DNA of 64,000 nt from Entonaema liquescens (GCA_902805475.1 CADCSX010000010.1:992001-1056000), one strand, 5' to 3'. Shown: positions 23,711-34,972, counted from the first letter of the stretch. Notes: a model not told the origin generated them from the letters alone. Made by a program: numbers and translations.

Positions 23711-24340
23711 ATGTCTGCATATGACTCAATATTACTTGCTCGACTATTCAACCTTTTCCTCGACCCCCCTCAGCGCAATCAACGGGGACCCAAGAGGAGC
23801 GTAAGCGAATGGTTCGACGACCTATTTGATTCTTGGTACGAGTTCTTGTTTAACGACGGGGAGGACTTCTTCACCAAGCCGATGAAAAAAGGTACCATCC
23901 GGTACCACAGCGCTGCTTGTAGGTTATTATCTCATAGCTTATCTAGCTGGAACATAAATACTAACGAGACAATCGCGGCTGATATAGATGATGAACATCT
24001 TCGGCAAGTGAGGGATGCCGCGTGCGATGCCTGGTTCTTCTCCCCGCCTCCAGGCCGATGGTTTGGCATATTAACATGTTTCTTGGTGTTTATGCCCATC
24101 TACTACGCCCCCTACGTAACCGACTTTATCCTCGTATCTATCGCCAAGCTCGTCTTCGTATCTATCATCGTCCTGCCCCCTATCATGTTGGCCTTGTATT
24201 TACATCCGCCAGAGAATTGGGAAAGGGGAAATGAGAATCTCGTTAATGGGGGTAAGAGATGTGCGGCGTTTCTACGGCCTATTTTCGACTTATGCCTCGA
24301 TATATTGAACAGCCAGCTCAGCATGATTATGAGCGACTAG
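23711..24340 (+). CDS. Hypothetical two-pass membrane protein
   Basis: Single-exon frame of 209 residues starting at an ATG in a favourable context (AATATGTCT). The first 115 residues are hydrophilic and mixed-charge (for example SVSEWFDDLFDSWYEF). Two adjacent hydrophobic segments follow at about residues 118-140 (FGILTCFLVFMPIYY) and 143-165 (LVFVSIIVLPPIMLALYL), separated by a short turn, which would put a hairpin in the membrane. A short amphipathic C-terminus follows. I recognise no family. Intact and compositionally like its neighbours, so probably a real lineage-specific gene. Confidence 0.6.
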   Translation: MSAYDSILLARLFNLFLDPPQRNQRGPKRSVSEWFDDLFDSWYEFLFNDGEDFFTKPMKKGTIRYHSAACRLLSHSLSSWNINTNETIAADIDDEHLRQVRDAACDAWFFSPPPGRWFGILTCFLVFMPIYYAPYVTDFILVSIAKLVFVSIIVLPPIMLALYLHPPENWERGNENLVNGGKRCAAFLRPIFDLCLDILNSQLSMIMSD

Positions 24341-24553
24341 ACAGATGGATACAGACTTTGAGGAATACCTTTTATATTGATATCAATATAAATAATTCAA
24401 ACTTCCTCGCACTACTTCGGTCATAAGCTTATATTGTAGAAGCTTTTGCCGTCTGATCTAACCGAATAGTAATAGGGAACCCCCATTAACCCGGAAAAAA
24501 AAAACCAAAGATAGGACCTCCATGACACGAATATACACACTACACCTCTTAGT

Positions 24554-25961
24554 TTAATTCAACACAGGCCGCCAGCCCTTCCGTCCAACATGCCCAACAA
24601 CACCTTCATCCCTCAGTACATCCGCGCCAGTCCGACCCGTCACAACACTCCTCTCGGCCTCAGCCCCACGGACGTAAAACGGAAACCTGAGTCGATTCCC
24701 ATTACCACCATCACTTCCCTCCTCTTCCTTACCATCCCCGACCTCCCAAACCACCCGCCCCGCTCTCCGTCGCTTCACAAACCCACAAGCCTCCCTGTCA
24801 AGCGACAAATACCACCGCCGCTGATGCACGCTGCCGATCGAATTCGCCGCGCCAGCGTACGTATTCGTCCGCCGCACCTGCCCGTCCTCGAGCTCGCGGA
24901 TCTCCCGCTCCATCGCGGAGACGGCTTCTGCGTGTACCTGTTCGGCGGGCGCGTTTACGATTTCCGACTCTTCGTTCCCAGCATCTGGGTCCGGGCCGGA
25001 GTCCGAGCTTGTCTCTATATCGGCTGCCTTCCGCTTTCCTCTGCCTGTACCTCGTGTCGAAGCTCCTCGTCGCCGACGCCGCGTGGGCGCGCGAGTGCTC
25101 TTGGCGCGGCCGGCTGCGTCTTCGTTCTTCGTGAGTCGTAGGTTTAGCACGTAGTTGTGCGGCAGACGCGTGCCGTGGAGTCGGATACGGACCTTCCGCG
25201 CCTGGAAAGCTTGGTGGAGTTTCTCCTGCTCCGTGAGTTTAGACAACCCGTCTTCCTCGGCAGATTGCGAGTCTAAGTTAGCTTGCCCTTTATTTTCTCG
25301 TGGCGTGAGAATAGTATACGTTCCTGTGTCCCAAATGAGAAGGGAGCCGGTCGATATTGAGGCTGTTTCTATGAGATGGTTCTACGAAACGCGATTTGTT
25401 AACAGACAAAGGCAAAATGAAAACCTGAGTTAGGTTCAGGGAACTTACCCATAGGCAATGGATCCTCGTCTCTGTGGCATTCCTGTTTAGACGCTGGCTA
25501 TTTGGATCGCCAGGAAGCCCGTACATGATAGCCCAAGACGCGCTGCTCGTCTCGTTGATTTGTAACCGGAGATCATAATGCGTGCCCGCGATGGGATGGT
25601 CATGCTGATGCACGATGAAATGTGCGCCTTGCGGATTACCCGAGCTCTGGTCGTAAAGCTTCTGGTAGGCTTCGATAGATAGTCGTGGCGTATCCGACGG
25701 GAAAGGTGACATTATAGCCTTCGCCAGGATCCCGCTGAAGTATCCAAGATAGTCCTCGATCTTGGCCTTTCCCGCCTCCACAGCCGAAGCGCTTGGAGCC
25801 TCTTTCTCCCCCCTGGGTCCATAGTCATCCGTCTCATCCGAGCTACCGTCTCCATGCCCGTCGTGAACTGGATTAGAAAGATCGAATGTCCATTCTAAGT
25901 TCTCCTTTTTGATGAATGGGTTGTCGACTAGTTGAGGACTGAGACCCCGCTTCGGTGGCAT
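24554..25961 (-). CDS. LigD-type 3'-phosphoesterase domain protein
   Basis: Fungal protein with a DNA ligase D 3'-phosphoesterase (LigD_N, PF13298-type) domain. In bacterial end joining this domain trims 3' phosphates and single 3' ribonucleotides. Exons are 25961-25449 and 25381-24554, joined by a 67-base GTAAGT/TAG intron, giving about 446 residues. I start at the ATG at 25961 (PPKRGLSPQ) rather than 25985, because it begins the conserved stretch. Family landmarks are FIVHQHDH, THYDLRL and SWAIMYGLPGDP (about residues 114-153), then RIHCLW at the splice junction and LLIWDTGTYTI after it. The usual Glu after HYDxRL is Gln here. A basic, disordered linker and a fungal-type C-terminal block with WYLSLDREACGFVKRR follow. 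There is no ligase or polymerase domain. A role in DNA-end processing is inference from the domain. Confidence 0.85.
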
Positions 25962-26667
25962 GTTGGCGAGATGTTGAATAAACAAGCGAGCTTAAGAAGC
26001 AATCAGAAACCTAGGCCGGTTGCCAGTTAAATACTGGCGAATTCCCAAACAAGACGCGCTAAGTTGACGATATTCCCTTAATACATTGCTACCAGAACGC
26101 AATCATTTAACATATGTTTTCCTATGTAGCTGGTAAAGCAACGAAAGATGACCATGATAAAAGACATCTCAATAATGGCTAAATACCGGATCGCAGCGTT
26201 TGAATTTTCTTCTGTATCCTATTATCCTCGAAGTCTTAATGGGATGGATGAGTTTATAATGATGCTAGTAATTTGAGATTGGTGACAGGTCTGTCTAGTG
26301 AGCTCAGGGACGAACATTTAGCGCAGTCCCTATAAATAAATATATGTTTCGTTTACTATAAGGTATTCATTATATGATTAATACAAGTGATGTTATTAAA
26401 TAGTATTACTGGCGACTCTATAAGTCAACCTGATAGTTAGGTGGTAAACATGGTAGTTGGTGGCAGGGAGCTGACGAGTTCATGACGCTAAACAGCACGA
26501 TTGAAGACCTTGTTTTAGAGTCAAGCCATCCCAACCTGCTGACTAACGCGCTCGGTTTTTCAGTTCCAGGACTTTCATATCAGGGCAAGACAAAGTAGCA
26601 ATCTTGATGGGTCAAAAAGGGAGTAATACTTATAAATATGAGTAGGTGACACCAGCAAAAATAAAGA
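25962..26667. other. Spacer before tRNA gene
   Basis: AT-rich spacer with the promoter of the phosphoesterase gene at its left end. No gene seen other than the tRNA that follows. Confidence 0.5.
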
Positions 26668-26767
26668 TGACAGCGGTGGGACTCGAACCCACGCGGATTG
26701 CTCCACTGCGAAGTTTATATTCAAGGTCAACCTGAACGCAGCGCCATAACCACTCGGCCACACTGCC
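26668..26767 (-). tRNA. tRNA-Leu: tRNA-Leu (CAG) with 19-base intron
   Basis: Folded by hand on the minus strand. The acceptor stem pairs GGCAGTG (26767-26761) with CGCTGTC, discriminator A. The D arm is GCC-GAGTGGTTAT-GGC. The anticodon stem CTGCG/CGCAG encloses TT-CAG-G, then a 19-base intron (26730-26712) after position 37, and the closing T. A class II variable arm (GGA/TCC stem) and a T arm GTGGG-TTCGAGT-CCCAC follow. Mature length is 81 bases. The long variable arm, the CAG anticodon and discriminator A together identify leucine. The intron sits at the standard eukaryotic position, so tRNA splicing endonuclease would remove it. Confidence 0.95.
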
Positions 26768-27122
26768 ATTATGTAGTTGTACGATTGCTGGAAGCATAAC
26801 GTGATTTTTTGGCCGCTGTGGCATACTATATCCTAGCTGTATTTCCGCCTCGAAATAGGTAAGTGGGGTAATTAAAATTCTGCCGTATGTGTAATTCTAT
26901 TGGTTGGATTTTACCCGCTAGCCTATCAAGCTACTGCAGTTGAAATTTCTAGACCTTCAATGGACTCAGGAGAAAAGAAACAAAACCACTAACTTTAAGC
27001 ATTGCCATGAGGTGTGCTACATGATATATTAACCTGTTAAGAAACATTAATTCTATACATTATACTACTCCATCTGCCATGATACTTCATTCAGAGTTCA
27101 TTTCTCGCTAAGATTCGAAGTT
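26768..27122. other. Spacer, no gene seen
   Basis: Short AT-rich spacer carrying the 5' flank of the tRNA gene and the 3' flank of the secreted-protein gene to its right. Confidence 0.45.
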
Positions 27123-28269
27123 CTAAGGCATAGTGACCTCAGGCGCATCGACCGTAGTCAACGTAACATCATCATAGTACAACTTATTCGTCGGACCGCC
27201 CGAGTAACACTGAGAACTGAACACGATCGTTGCTGTATCACTAGTTGCCGTCCAAAGGTCGGTGTAAGTATTGTATACACCACGGTATGTGGTCCCGTCG
27301 GGTCGCCGCGTCCGCACGTTATTGATCAATACGTCCATAATGCATCCTGAGTTCGGGTCCATCTTAAGAGTATCTTTAAGTCGGTCAGATATTATATCTA
27401 GGAGATGAATATTGAGGACCGTTTCACTTACACTGGAATGAGTATGCTTGGCCTGCTACGACTGAGAGGGTCTGTTGCAGACGGATCTGCCAGAGACCTG
27501 GTAGTCCCTGCGCGATGAATGATCGCGAGCCAGAGAACGGGTCCGTATCTCGGGATCCGGTGTTGGCCACATCGAGATTGTAGCCTGGAAAGGTCCACCC
27601 GATAGGATCCGTGATCTCGAAGCCAGAGTTTGCAACGGCCTTGTGTTGAAATTAGTGAAAATTCTCGGCCTTTTACGTCTGGTAACTCACCTGAATATTA
27701 GTAGGGGTAGGCTCAGCGGATATGGTCGACAATGTAGACGAAGGTATCTCCGACGAAGAAGTAGTCGATGGAATAATGCTCGACGAAGCAATGCTCGATG
27801 AGGAAATAATTGATGAAGAAATGCTTGACGAAGTTTCCACGCTGCTAATCGAAGAGATAGTTGAAGAAATTGCGGACGAGATCGTCTCAGTCGCTGATAC
27901 GCTTTCTGAGGATGAGATCTCGGAGGAACTTGTTGGGGAAGTTGTCTCAGTTGCTATTATGCTCTCGGTTGACGAAATATATGAGAAACTCGGCGAAGAA
28001 CTCGTCGAGTAGATTGCAGACGAAGGTTCGATGCTTGCTGAAACTGAACTGCCGCTGATCGTTGAAGATATAACTACAGAGCTCGTGGTGGAAGGGAAGG
28101 ATGACGACGTGGTGTTATAAATGGCATAGAGGCTCGATGACACCGAACTGGACGAAACGCTCGTCGAAGCCGGTTCACTACTTGATGTCCTTTGCCTGCA
28201 TCTGCTCGCACTTGCTACCTCATAGAAGGCCGACAAGGCTGCGGCAGATACTACGTATTTGAGCAACAT
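27123..28269 (-). CDS. Secreted Ser-rich protein with carbohydrate-binding-like C-terminal domain
   Basis: Three exons: 28269-27691, 27639-27432 and 27373-27123 (about 345 residues). Intron 1 is GTGAGT...AAG; intron 2 is GTAAGT...AAAG with a CTGAC branch point. The first 21 residues are a signal peptide. Residues 25-190 are a Ser/Thr-rich linker (runs of SSS, SSTIS, SSEIS), which would be heavily O-glycosylated. From about residue 194 the sequence NSGFEITDPIGWTF begins a beta-rich module with IAQGLPGLWQIRLQQTLSV, YSFQYTLKM, GCIMDVLINNV and SSQCYSGG, resembling fungal CBM4_9-type jelly-roll domains. The two cysteines in those last blocks are the usual pair. Likely a cell-wall or extracellular carbohydrate-binding protein; the ligand is not predictable. 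Intact. Confidence 0.82.
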
Positions 28270-29638
28270 GATTGAACGGATGCCCTAGGTTACAAGGAAG
28301 TGCTAAACTGGAACAATTGCCGCAAACTTGCTTCTTGCTCCTAATCGATGGCCCGGAGTCTAAACTGGCCTACGATAGCCATTGCGGCTCTACGCAAATA
28401 ATATATAAACCACCTACAATTTTCTCTCTGGCCTCGAACTCCATAGCCGAAATTGCGTGGCGTAATTGGCGCCGGCGGCCTAGAAGCTTTCTCGCTGATC
28501 GTGAAGCTCAGCTGAAGCACTATGTTACTAGCGGCTCCAGCTAAGCTCATTTTCCTGCAGTTAACTAATTCAAAGATCGCTAAGTCAGGAGAACAAAGAG
28601 CTTTTTCTGGAGGCTAACTATGTAGTTTTACCGTATTCGTCCGCATTAAGGAATGCTAGTCGACCACTCTATACCCCTGACCAATAGTACCAACTATTTC
28701 TCGGGCAGTATCCGTTAGCACGAGTCGGGCGTTCCCATAGGGCCCAGACTCTACAAAGACGTACCACGTTCAACAACTCAGAGGAAGGGGGAAAGCTTCG
28801 AATTCTCTTTATGACGTTCCACATTTTACCATGTGGTAAATTTTGATGTGGAAGTTACGTAGATTCGTATTTACCTACTCACTAACTAATATAGGGTATA
28901 GTAAACAGTAAAATGTCACTGGTATATACGATAATCAGTAGTAGAGTTGTTACTAATAAGATATAAGAAATGTAGTAGGTAATAAAGTTAGTCATTCAAA
29001 AATGGCTATACTTCCATCCATCTGGTTATATCCTACGTCTTGGGTGTTATTATCCAGGCTATTCCTTTTAACGTTGGCTTTATTCCTCTCCTTCTGACAC
29101 CAGAGTTTCTTCAACAAAAATACGTCCGGTCAATAATCATGAAGACGAGGTAGTACAAATAAAATATTTACTTACATGGCATGGATGACCTAAAATTAGA
29201 CCTTAAGAACTGAGGGGACATGGCATCCCGTGTATAACTAGATAGGGGTAGCGCCAAGCACTGATAAAAGTGTTTCTCAATATACATAAAACTCTCATGA
29301 ACTCGATGGTAAAATATATTTTGGTAAAGGCAAGATATCAGTCCGCCCTCTCGTCAATTTAATGTGTTCCAGAAGTGAATGTTGCCCACGGAGCAATGTT
29401 CATGTGCCAAGTGCCCAGGCGGATATCTCAAAAACCTGGTCATAGTATATAGTTACAAGAATGTCATATAGAAGCCAAATAGCAGACTCTGCTTTCCCAT
29501 CGATATCCCAAAATTTTTTTTCATAAACCTGTTATTGTTTTTTTCACCCGGTCGAATACCGGTCGCGTTAAACCCTTTTCCTGTGCCTAAACGCCACGCC
29601 CAAGTCCCAAGCTTATGCGACGGCCGTTATTTGCTCTC
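28270..29638. other. AT-rich intergenic region, no gene seen
   Basis: 1.4 kb between two leftward genes. Mildly AT-rich from about 28800, with an imperfect short inverted repeat around 28817-28854 (ttccaca...tgtggaa). It should contain the promoter of the Ser-rich protein gene on the left and the 3' flank of the thaumatin-like gene on the right. Confidence 0.5.
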
Positions 29639-30346
29639 CTAGTAGAATGTGGCACTGAATCGTTGGTTCGACGAGCAGATGACGGGGTTGCCGTGGTAGT
29701 CGTCGATGTACGCCTTGTCGTACCCGATCTTGCTGGCGAGGTAGTCCCTCACGGCGTCGACGACGACGGAGAGCAGGCCCTCGGTGGCCTCGATGACTTT
29801 GGACCCGTCACTCGCAAGTTCGAAGACGCCGTCAGGTGCGTCTGCTAATACACTCGAGTCGTCGAAGCCAGTGCTCACGTTGGTACCATCTTCGGTGGCA
29901 AGGGTCACGGCACCATCACAACCTCGGATCAGTGATACATCACCGTAACCCTTGCCAGTACCGTCGAATCCGATCTCGAGCCATGTCCCTAATAGGTGTG
30001 GCTGTCCGTCTAAATTGGCATCGGAGCCGCGGACGATGCGGCCTTGGAACAGGTCCGGTAACGCTACGAACTTGGTCTCCCCGGCATCGACGGTTACATA
30101 CTTAAGGGGTATGCTGTCGCAGCTGTTCTCGTATACAAAGTAGCTGCGGGATCCGCTACCGCCATTGCTCAGTTTAATCCCGGCGCCCCCTTGGTCGCCT
30201 TCGTCGGTGGCATCGGTCGCTTGCGACGCACAAGACCCCCGGGGTGATAGGCCACCTGAAAGATGGCTGCTACGTATGATGCCGGACGGCAAGGCTACCG
30301 CAGTAGATAGAAGAAGGTTGGTGAGTGTAAAGAGTGACCTCAACAT
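29639..30346 (-). CDS. Secreted thaumatin-like protein
   Basis: Single-exon gene of 235 residues. A hydrophobic signal peptide occupies about residues 1-19 (LFTLTNLLLSTAVALPSG). The mature part has the order of elements seen in fungal thaumatin/osmotin-like proteins: YFVYENSC near the start, then LPDLFQGRIVRG, LLGTWLEIGFDG and YGDVSLIRGCDG, and a cysteine near the end (PVICSSN). Few cysteines are present compared with plant thaumatins, so the assignment rests on spacing and short motifs. Such proteins are extracellular; some bind beta-glucan or have weak glucanase activity, which I only infer. No break or unusual codon use seen. Confidence 0.65.
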   Translation of the reverse strand: MLRSLFTLTNLLLSTAVALPSGIIRSSHLSGGLSPRGSCASQATDATDEGDQGGAGIKLSNGGSGSRSYFVYENSCDSIPLKYVTVDAGETKFVALPDLFQGRIVRGSDANLDGQPHLLGTWLEIGFDGTGKGYGDVSLIRGCDGAVTLATEDGTNVSTGFDDSSVLADAPDGVFELASDGSKVIEATEGLLSVVVDAVRDYLASKIGYDKAYIDDYHGNPVICSSNQRFSATFY

Positions 30347-31601
30347 GCTTCTAACTGGATAGAATGTTTAAAAATAGAAATGAGTGTGGTATGAAGTATA
30401 GGTAGTCGAATAGAAAAAAGATTGGTTCAAGAGTATAGACCGAAGTAAAGGAGTGGACTTAGTGAGAACACAGAGAGAAAAGACAACATATTGACTACTC
30501 ACGAAGGAGGCAACATCCCCCTTAAGTATACTCACTCACATCAGGTTCCCTGGATTCCTTTGACTTGACGCCATCAACCAACACAATAGGATCCCTACAC
30601 AAAGTCAGATGTTTCATTACGGGCACTGGGTGTGGTAGGCGCTAGAAACTAATTATGAACTCGCTATCAGAGGCGTAGCCACGTAAGCTGATTGGTGGTG
30701 AAATGGGGGTGGCCCATAAAGAAAGCGAACCGGAAACGACGCGTAATGAGTCCCCATATTGGATTCGTCCATGCCGTGGAAGCGTCCGGCCCTGAAAACG
30801 TGCCCTTGAGGAGAGGGGAATATGATAAATCTAGTCTTTCTGGTTCCCGATTTATTAAGCAAGCCTGTTTATCTGGCTTTTCATCTGGAGGAGTGTGATA
30901 TTAGGGGTCCAGGGATCTAGGGTTGGTTGTCGAAAAAAGGGGGCCGTCGTCTTACAAGCCCGTAGGTCAGCATGCACGAAATCGCATGCCGGCGGCGGCA
31001 GCGCTCCGTTATTGGTTTATCGCCCCGACTCTTCTACCAATACCGCCTCAAAGGAGCGTCGTAAGCCAAGCGGTAGCGGCTTACTAAAAGAGCCACAAGC
31101 TTTGTTGATAGGAACAGGTAAGCGTTTGAAACAACTATGGCTTGCATGGACCAATACCGCTGTCAAAGAGTTTTCGCGGATCTTCAGGGACCTTGCATGT
31201 TGCTGGAGCTGGCATCAGTATATTATTGGATTAAACATCCGACTAAGTTGGACTCGATGCCACATGGTTGATGGCTCCATTGTCTTTCCAGAAGTTTACA
31301 AAGTGGTCTGTGCGCTGTCATATGCGCTGTCATAAAGATGAAATCGGAAATAAACTCTTATGGAATTTCGGGTTTCTGCGAGGTTATTAAAATCTTCAAG
31401 GAAGAAATAACTTACATACAATTTTTAATTAACAACATGTTACCTATTACATGTTTCGAGGTTGCTTGCCACCTTTTCATTTAACCCGGTTAACTTTTAT
31501 TTTCATTGAATAAATATATATTAAACAATGAACCTTTAGGTTATTTATATCTTTCCGATTATATTTAACGTTATTAAAAGATGAAAATGATTGATGAATT
31601 A
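30347..31601. other. Intergenic region leading into AT-rich DNA
   Basis: The left part should contain the promoter of the thaumatin-like gene. Composition becomes strongly AT-rich from about 31370. A 146-codon open frame at 30895-31335 starts with GTG and shows no domain or splice support, so I do not call it. Confidence 0.5.
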
Positions 31602-31913
31602 TTAATGCTATTTACATAAGTTCGACGTAATATTTTTAAAAGGGTGTTGCGTATTGATTAAAGAAACGGGTAATAATTAGGGATAGCGTATTAAACTTTA
31701 AATATTAATAAAAAATTATTCCGATTTTTGTTAATTTTAAAAAAAGAAAAAGAATAATAAAATTTTATAAAATATTATAAAATATATTAAAATACGTAAG
31801 AAATACGTTTATTTGAAAATATTTCGGTTAAATCTCGAATTTTACCCGTTTTTTTAATTAATGCGTAGCACTCTTTTAAAGGTGCTACGTCGAACTTGTG
31901 TAAATAGCACTAA
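31602..31913. mobile_element. MITE copy 1 (312 bp, TA-flanked, C-to-T degraded)
   Basis: Non-coding element with terminal inverted repeats of about 70 bp. The ends read TTAATGCTATTTACATAAG and, on the other strand, TTAGTGCTATTTACACAAG. Both sides are flanked by TA, the target duplication of Tc1/mariner-type transposition. The reverse complement aligns end to end with the copy at 34661-34972, at the same length. In my hand alignment of the central 180 bases, about 28 of 31 differences are C/T or G/A with this copy carrying T or A, so this copy has been mutated RIP-style from a sequence like the other one. It carries no transposase. Confidence 0.88.
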
Positions 31914-33005
31914 TAATATTAGGTATTACACGATAGACTTGCATGCATTAGGGCCTTAATTAAATGACCCAGGCAAGCCTTGTTATATTACTCTACGTCC
32001 GCGGACGCGTCCGTCAATTTATACTAAAGAGATGTAATATTTAGTTCCATACTCACCCTTATTTAGTCTCATCTTAAAAAATAAGCCTATGAAGTATTTC
32101 GTTGCTGATAGTATTACGCTTACCGAAAGGGGGACTGAGAGTAGTTGGTGCAACCTCAACCAGGGAAGAGGGAGAAGAAACTCAAGGGGGACATGGGTAT
32201 GGAATAAGGGGCTAAGAAAGAAATATAATATTGATTGACATGAGGGGAGAGGGGGGGACACTACCCAATATATTATATATATGGAATTCTCTTATACTCA
32301 GAACCTATATCACTGGAATCAATAGCTATAGATAGGTGATGGTCATCAATTTTTGACTGCCTACCTATGTAGGAGATGCGTGTAGTAGGTAGACGTATTA
32401 TTTACATTCGTTTATATTAACTTTTATCGGCACTAAGTATGATCATAATACTAAGCACAAGATACATATGTAGGTAGCTATACCAACAATAATTATAATA
32501 TATTATCGTATCTTGATAAGTTGCCTGACCCCTGGCGAGGCATATGCATGGGTGAGGTCTCGCTAGGAAGACTGCGTTTTCATCCTCTACTAATTTGTAC
32601 TCGTAGGGGCCTCGCCCATACCCATATCAGTAGTGCGCCGTCCAACAAAATCAAATAGTTCATCACCCTCAGGATTTCGATGGAGAATCACTTTGTGCGG
32701 GCCTGGTTCTACCCAAGCCAACGAAAAAATCGCCTTCTACACCACCCTCGCAGAGTCAGCATGCGTAACCACATGCTGCATATGGCTCGCCGTTCAATAT
32801 CCTCTCAAGCAGCCCATATTTAGAATGGCGGTCTTCTGACTACCATCGTTCTCCTTAATCGGCCCTGGGTCTTGCTGAATGCGAGTGGCCCCTTCGGGAA
32901 AATCTTCCAGCATATACTCGGTTCTGCCTTCCTGCCCATAAGCCTCTGAAGGGCGTGGCTTGGATAACACCCCCATAATGTTCCACAAAGAATCAGAGGT
33001 TTTGT

Positions 33006-33043
<38 letters not shown>

Positions 33044-33896
33044 TCTGTAATACCTACGTCTGGATTGTCATCCGTTTTTCACGCGGGTTTAGGTCAGGAT
33101 CGAGGACGGATTTGACTTCTCAAATCAACTGTCCTCATCCCATCCCTCGTAATCTGCTACCGGCTTCCTGGCATGACTTCGTCCACTGTAACATGGCTAT
33201 TCGGCTAAGGTTGTCGCACTACACTGCGTTGCTTAAAATGATACAGAAATAGAGTGTTTGGTCATATTAACCATACGATTCTTGACCAGTTGAGCACATA
33301 TGCCGTGTACTCTTGTAGGAGGCATAGTCGGAATATTCCGATATCTTGCGTCTCCTTAATAAGCGCCTTTGTAATATCACCGCAGATGTCTTCGTATATC
33401 TTGCTATAGTTGATGGGATTACCATCTTGGAGTCTTTAGGCGGCGAATCATACCTAGGATAGAGAACATATGATCGTGTGGCACCGTTGCTTAGAAGCCC
33501 CCCTTCTGTCAGCAGGTTGACTACCTAATATATCATTCATACAACTCGATGATATGTACTCCTCTGATTCGGCTATCTCACGGCTAAGATAATGGCAGGT
33601 CCTGTTTAGTGATCTGATATTGTTGAGTGCCTGCTCCTATGGGGATATTCCCGGTACCTCTCCTTCTGAGCCTGTAGTGGATCCCGAATTTTGACTGCTG
33701 GGACTCGAAGGAGGTGACTCCAAGCCAGTCAGGAACCTATTAGCAAATGCATCCCATGGCAACATGAAATAGGGACATCATACTTCCAATCGCTTTGCAG
33801 CGTATACCTCTTAGCGTACCCAAGTCTTTTGGAACCAATCGCATTCAAGGAGCTCTTGTGATTCCTCAGCTTCATGGCCGTGGCAGACTTTAAGGC
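31914..33896. other. Intergenic region with (CA)n microsatellite
   Basis: No supported gene. It holds TATATA-rich stretches (32260-32480) and the (CA)16 run at 33007-33039. Open frames of 60-80 codons on both strands lack motifs. Confidence 0.5.
33007..33039. repeat. (CA)16 microsatellite
   Basis: Uninterrupted 33-base CA run, a likely length-polymorphic marker. The short open frames of repeated Val-Cys on the opposite strand are artefacts of it. Confidence 0.95.
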
Positions 33897-34226
33897 CTAG
33901 TATTGACGAAGATGGCTGATTTTCGCAGCTCTCGCGTAGTTTTGTATTATAGTGAGTAAATCAGGTGCGTTGCCCAGCCATATGACTACGGCACTGACCT
34001 TGAGGTAAATACTCATCATTCTTCGGATATGGGATGCCTTCTCTTGGTTGTCTTTTTGGTTGATGCATAGCGCATCAATCCACACGTCTCGGTCAGCATT
34101 GGGTCGACAGAGGTATCTGAGTGCCGAGTCGAGGTTATCGTGTATAAGCATCTCTTGCCCATTACAGATGCAGACCCTTGGAACCTTATCAGTTTTCCAT
34201 GAATACGACGGTGCTTCGTATGGGAT
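33897..34226 (-). pseudogene. Broken HET-domain fragment
   Basis: One open frame carries the first part of a HET domain: IPYEAPSYSW, VCICNGQEM, then LDSALRYLCRP, DVWIDALCINQKDNQEK and VSAVVIWLGNAPD, stopping at 33897. A full HET domain plus its C-terminal region is several hundred residues; here only about 110 remain, there is no clear start codon or N-terminus, and the rest is missing on either side. It lies between the two MITE copies, which suggests disruption in a repeat-prone spot. It is unlike the intact HET gene at 15.1 kb in length and detail, so it derives from another family member. Confidence 0.7.
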
Positions 34227-34660
34227 GGCTGTGTTTTGATAACGCAGTCATATAAATCCACGAGATCTGCAACAGCGAAGTCAAGCTCGATGGGTATATA
34301 TCACCTACCTAGGTGCTCTGTGAGTTGCTAAGCTAGGAGAAGTCGGACGGCCTAAGGCAAGACTAATCTGTAGCTATATATTATACTGTTGGGCTGGATA
34401 CGAAGGATTGATCCTAGCCGACCTTTAGTGACGATGAAATACCCGATTCACTTGTTAAAGTCATCGAGCGTTAACTTATCAATCTTCAATACTCAATATA
34501 TGCTAGTTCCTTGATATTTTTAGTTCGGGGATCGATGGAAACCCAGGGGTAGTTAAAGATGAAAACATCGGAGAGGGGTTCAAAACAGCATAGTCTAGCA
34601 TAGGAAGAAAAACGACTTATAACATAGGATAAATAATCTCGCAGCCCATTACTTTTACTA
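34227..34660. other. Spacer between HET fragment and MITE copy 2
   Basis: No gene seen. It may hold the degraded 5' end of the HET locus; no in-frame continuation is recognisable. Confidence 0.4.
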
Positions 34661-34972
34661 TTAGTGCTATCTACACAAGTTCGACGTAACACCTCCAAGG
34701 GGGTGCTGCGCATTAATTAAGGAAATGGGCAAGATTCGGGATTTAACCGAAATACTTCCGAATAAGCGTGTTTCCCACGTATTTTGATGTATCTTATAAT
34801 ATTTCATAAAATTTTATTATTTTTTTTCCTTTTCCAGAATTAGTAAGGATCGGAATAATTTCTTATTAGTATTCAAAGTTTGGTACGCTATTCCTAATTA
34901 CTGCCCGTTTCTTTAATTAATGCGCAGTACCCCTTTGGGGGTGCTACGTCGAACTTGTATAAACAGCACTAA
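34661..34972. mobile_element. MITE copy 2 (312 bp, TA-flanked, better preserved)
   Basis: Same element as the copy at 31602-31913 but in the opposite orientation. Terminal inverted repeats of about 70 bp start TTAGTGCTATCTACACAAG and TTAGTGCTGTTTATACAAG, and both contain TTCGACGTA. TA dinucleotides flank both ends. GC content is clearly higher than in copy 1. No coding capacity, so mobilisation would have needed a transposase in trans from a TA-targeting (Tc1/mariner/Fot1) family. Confidence 0.88.

Noticed and set aside
30895..31335. 146-codon plus-strand frame
   Set aside because: Begins with GTG rather than ATG, has no recognisable domain, and runs into AT-rich repeat DNA.
32794..33039. 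Frames with Val-Cys repeats
   Set aside because: Translation of the (CA)n microsatellite, not a protein.
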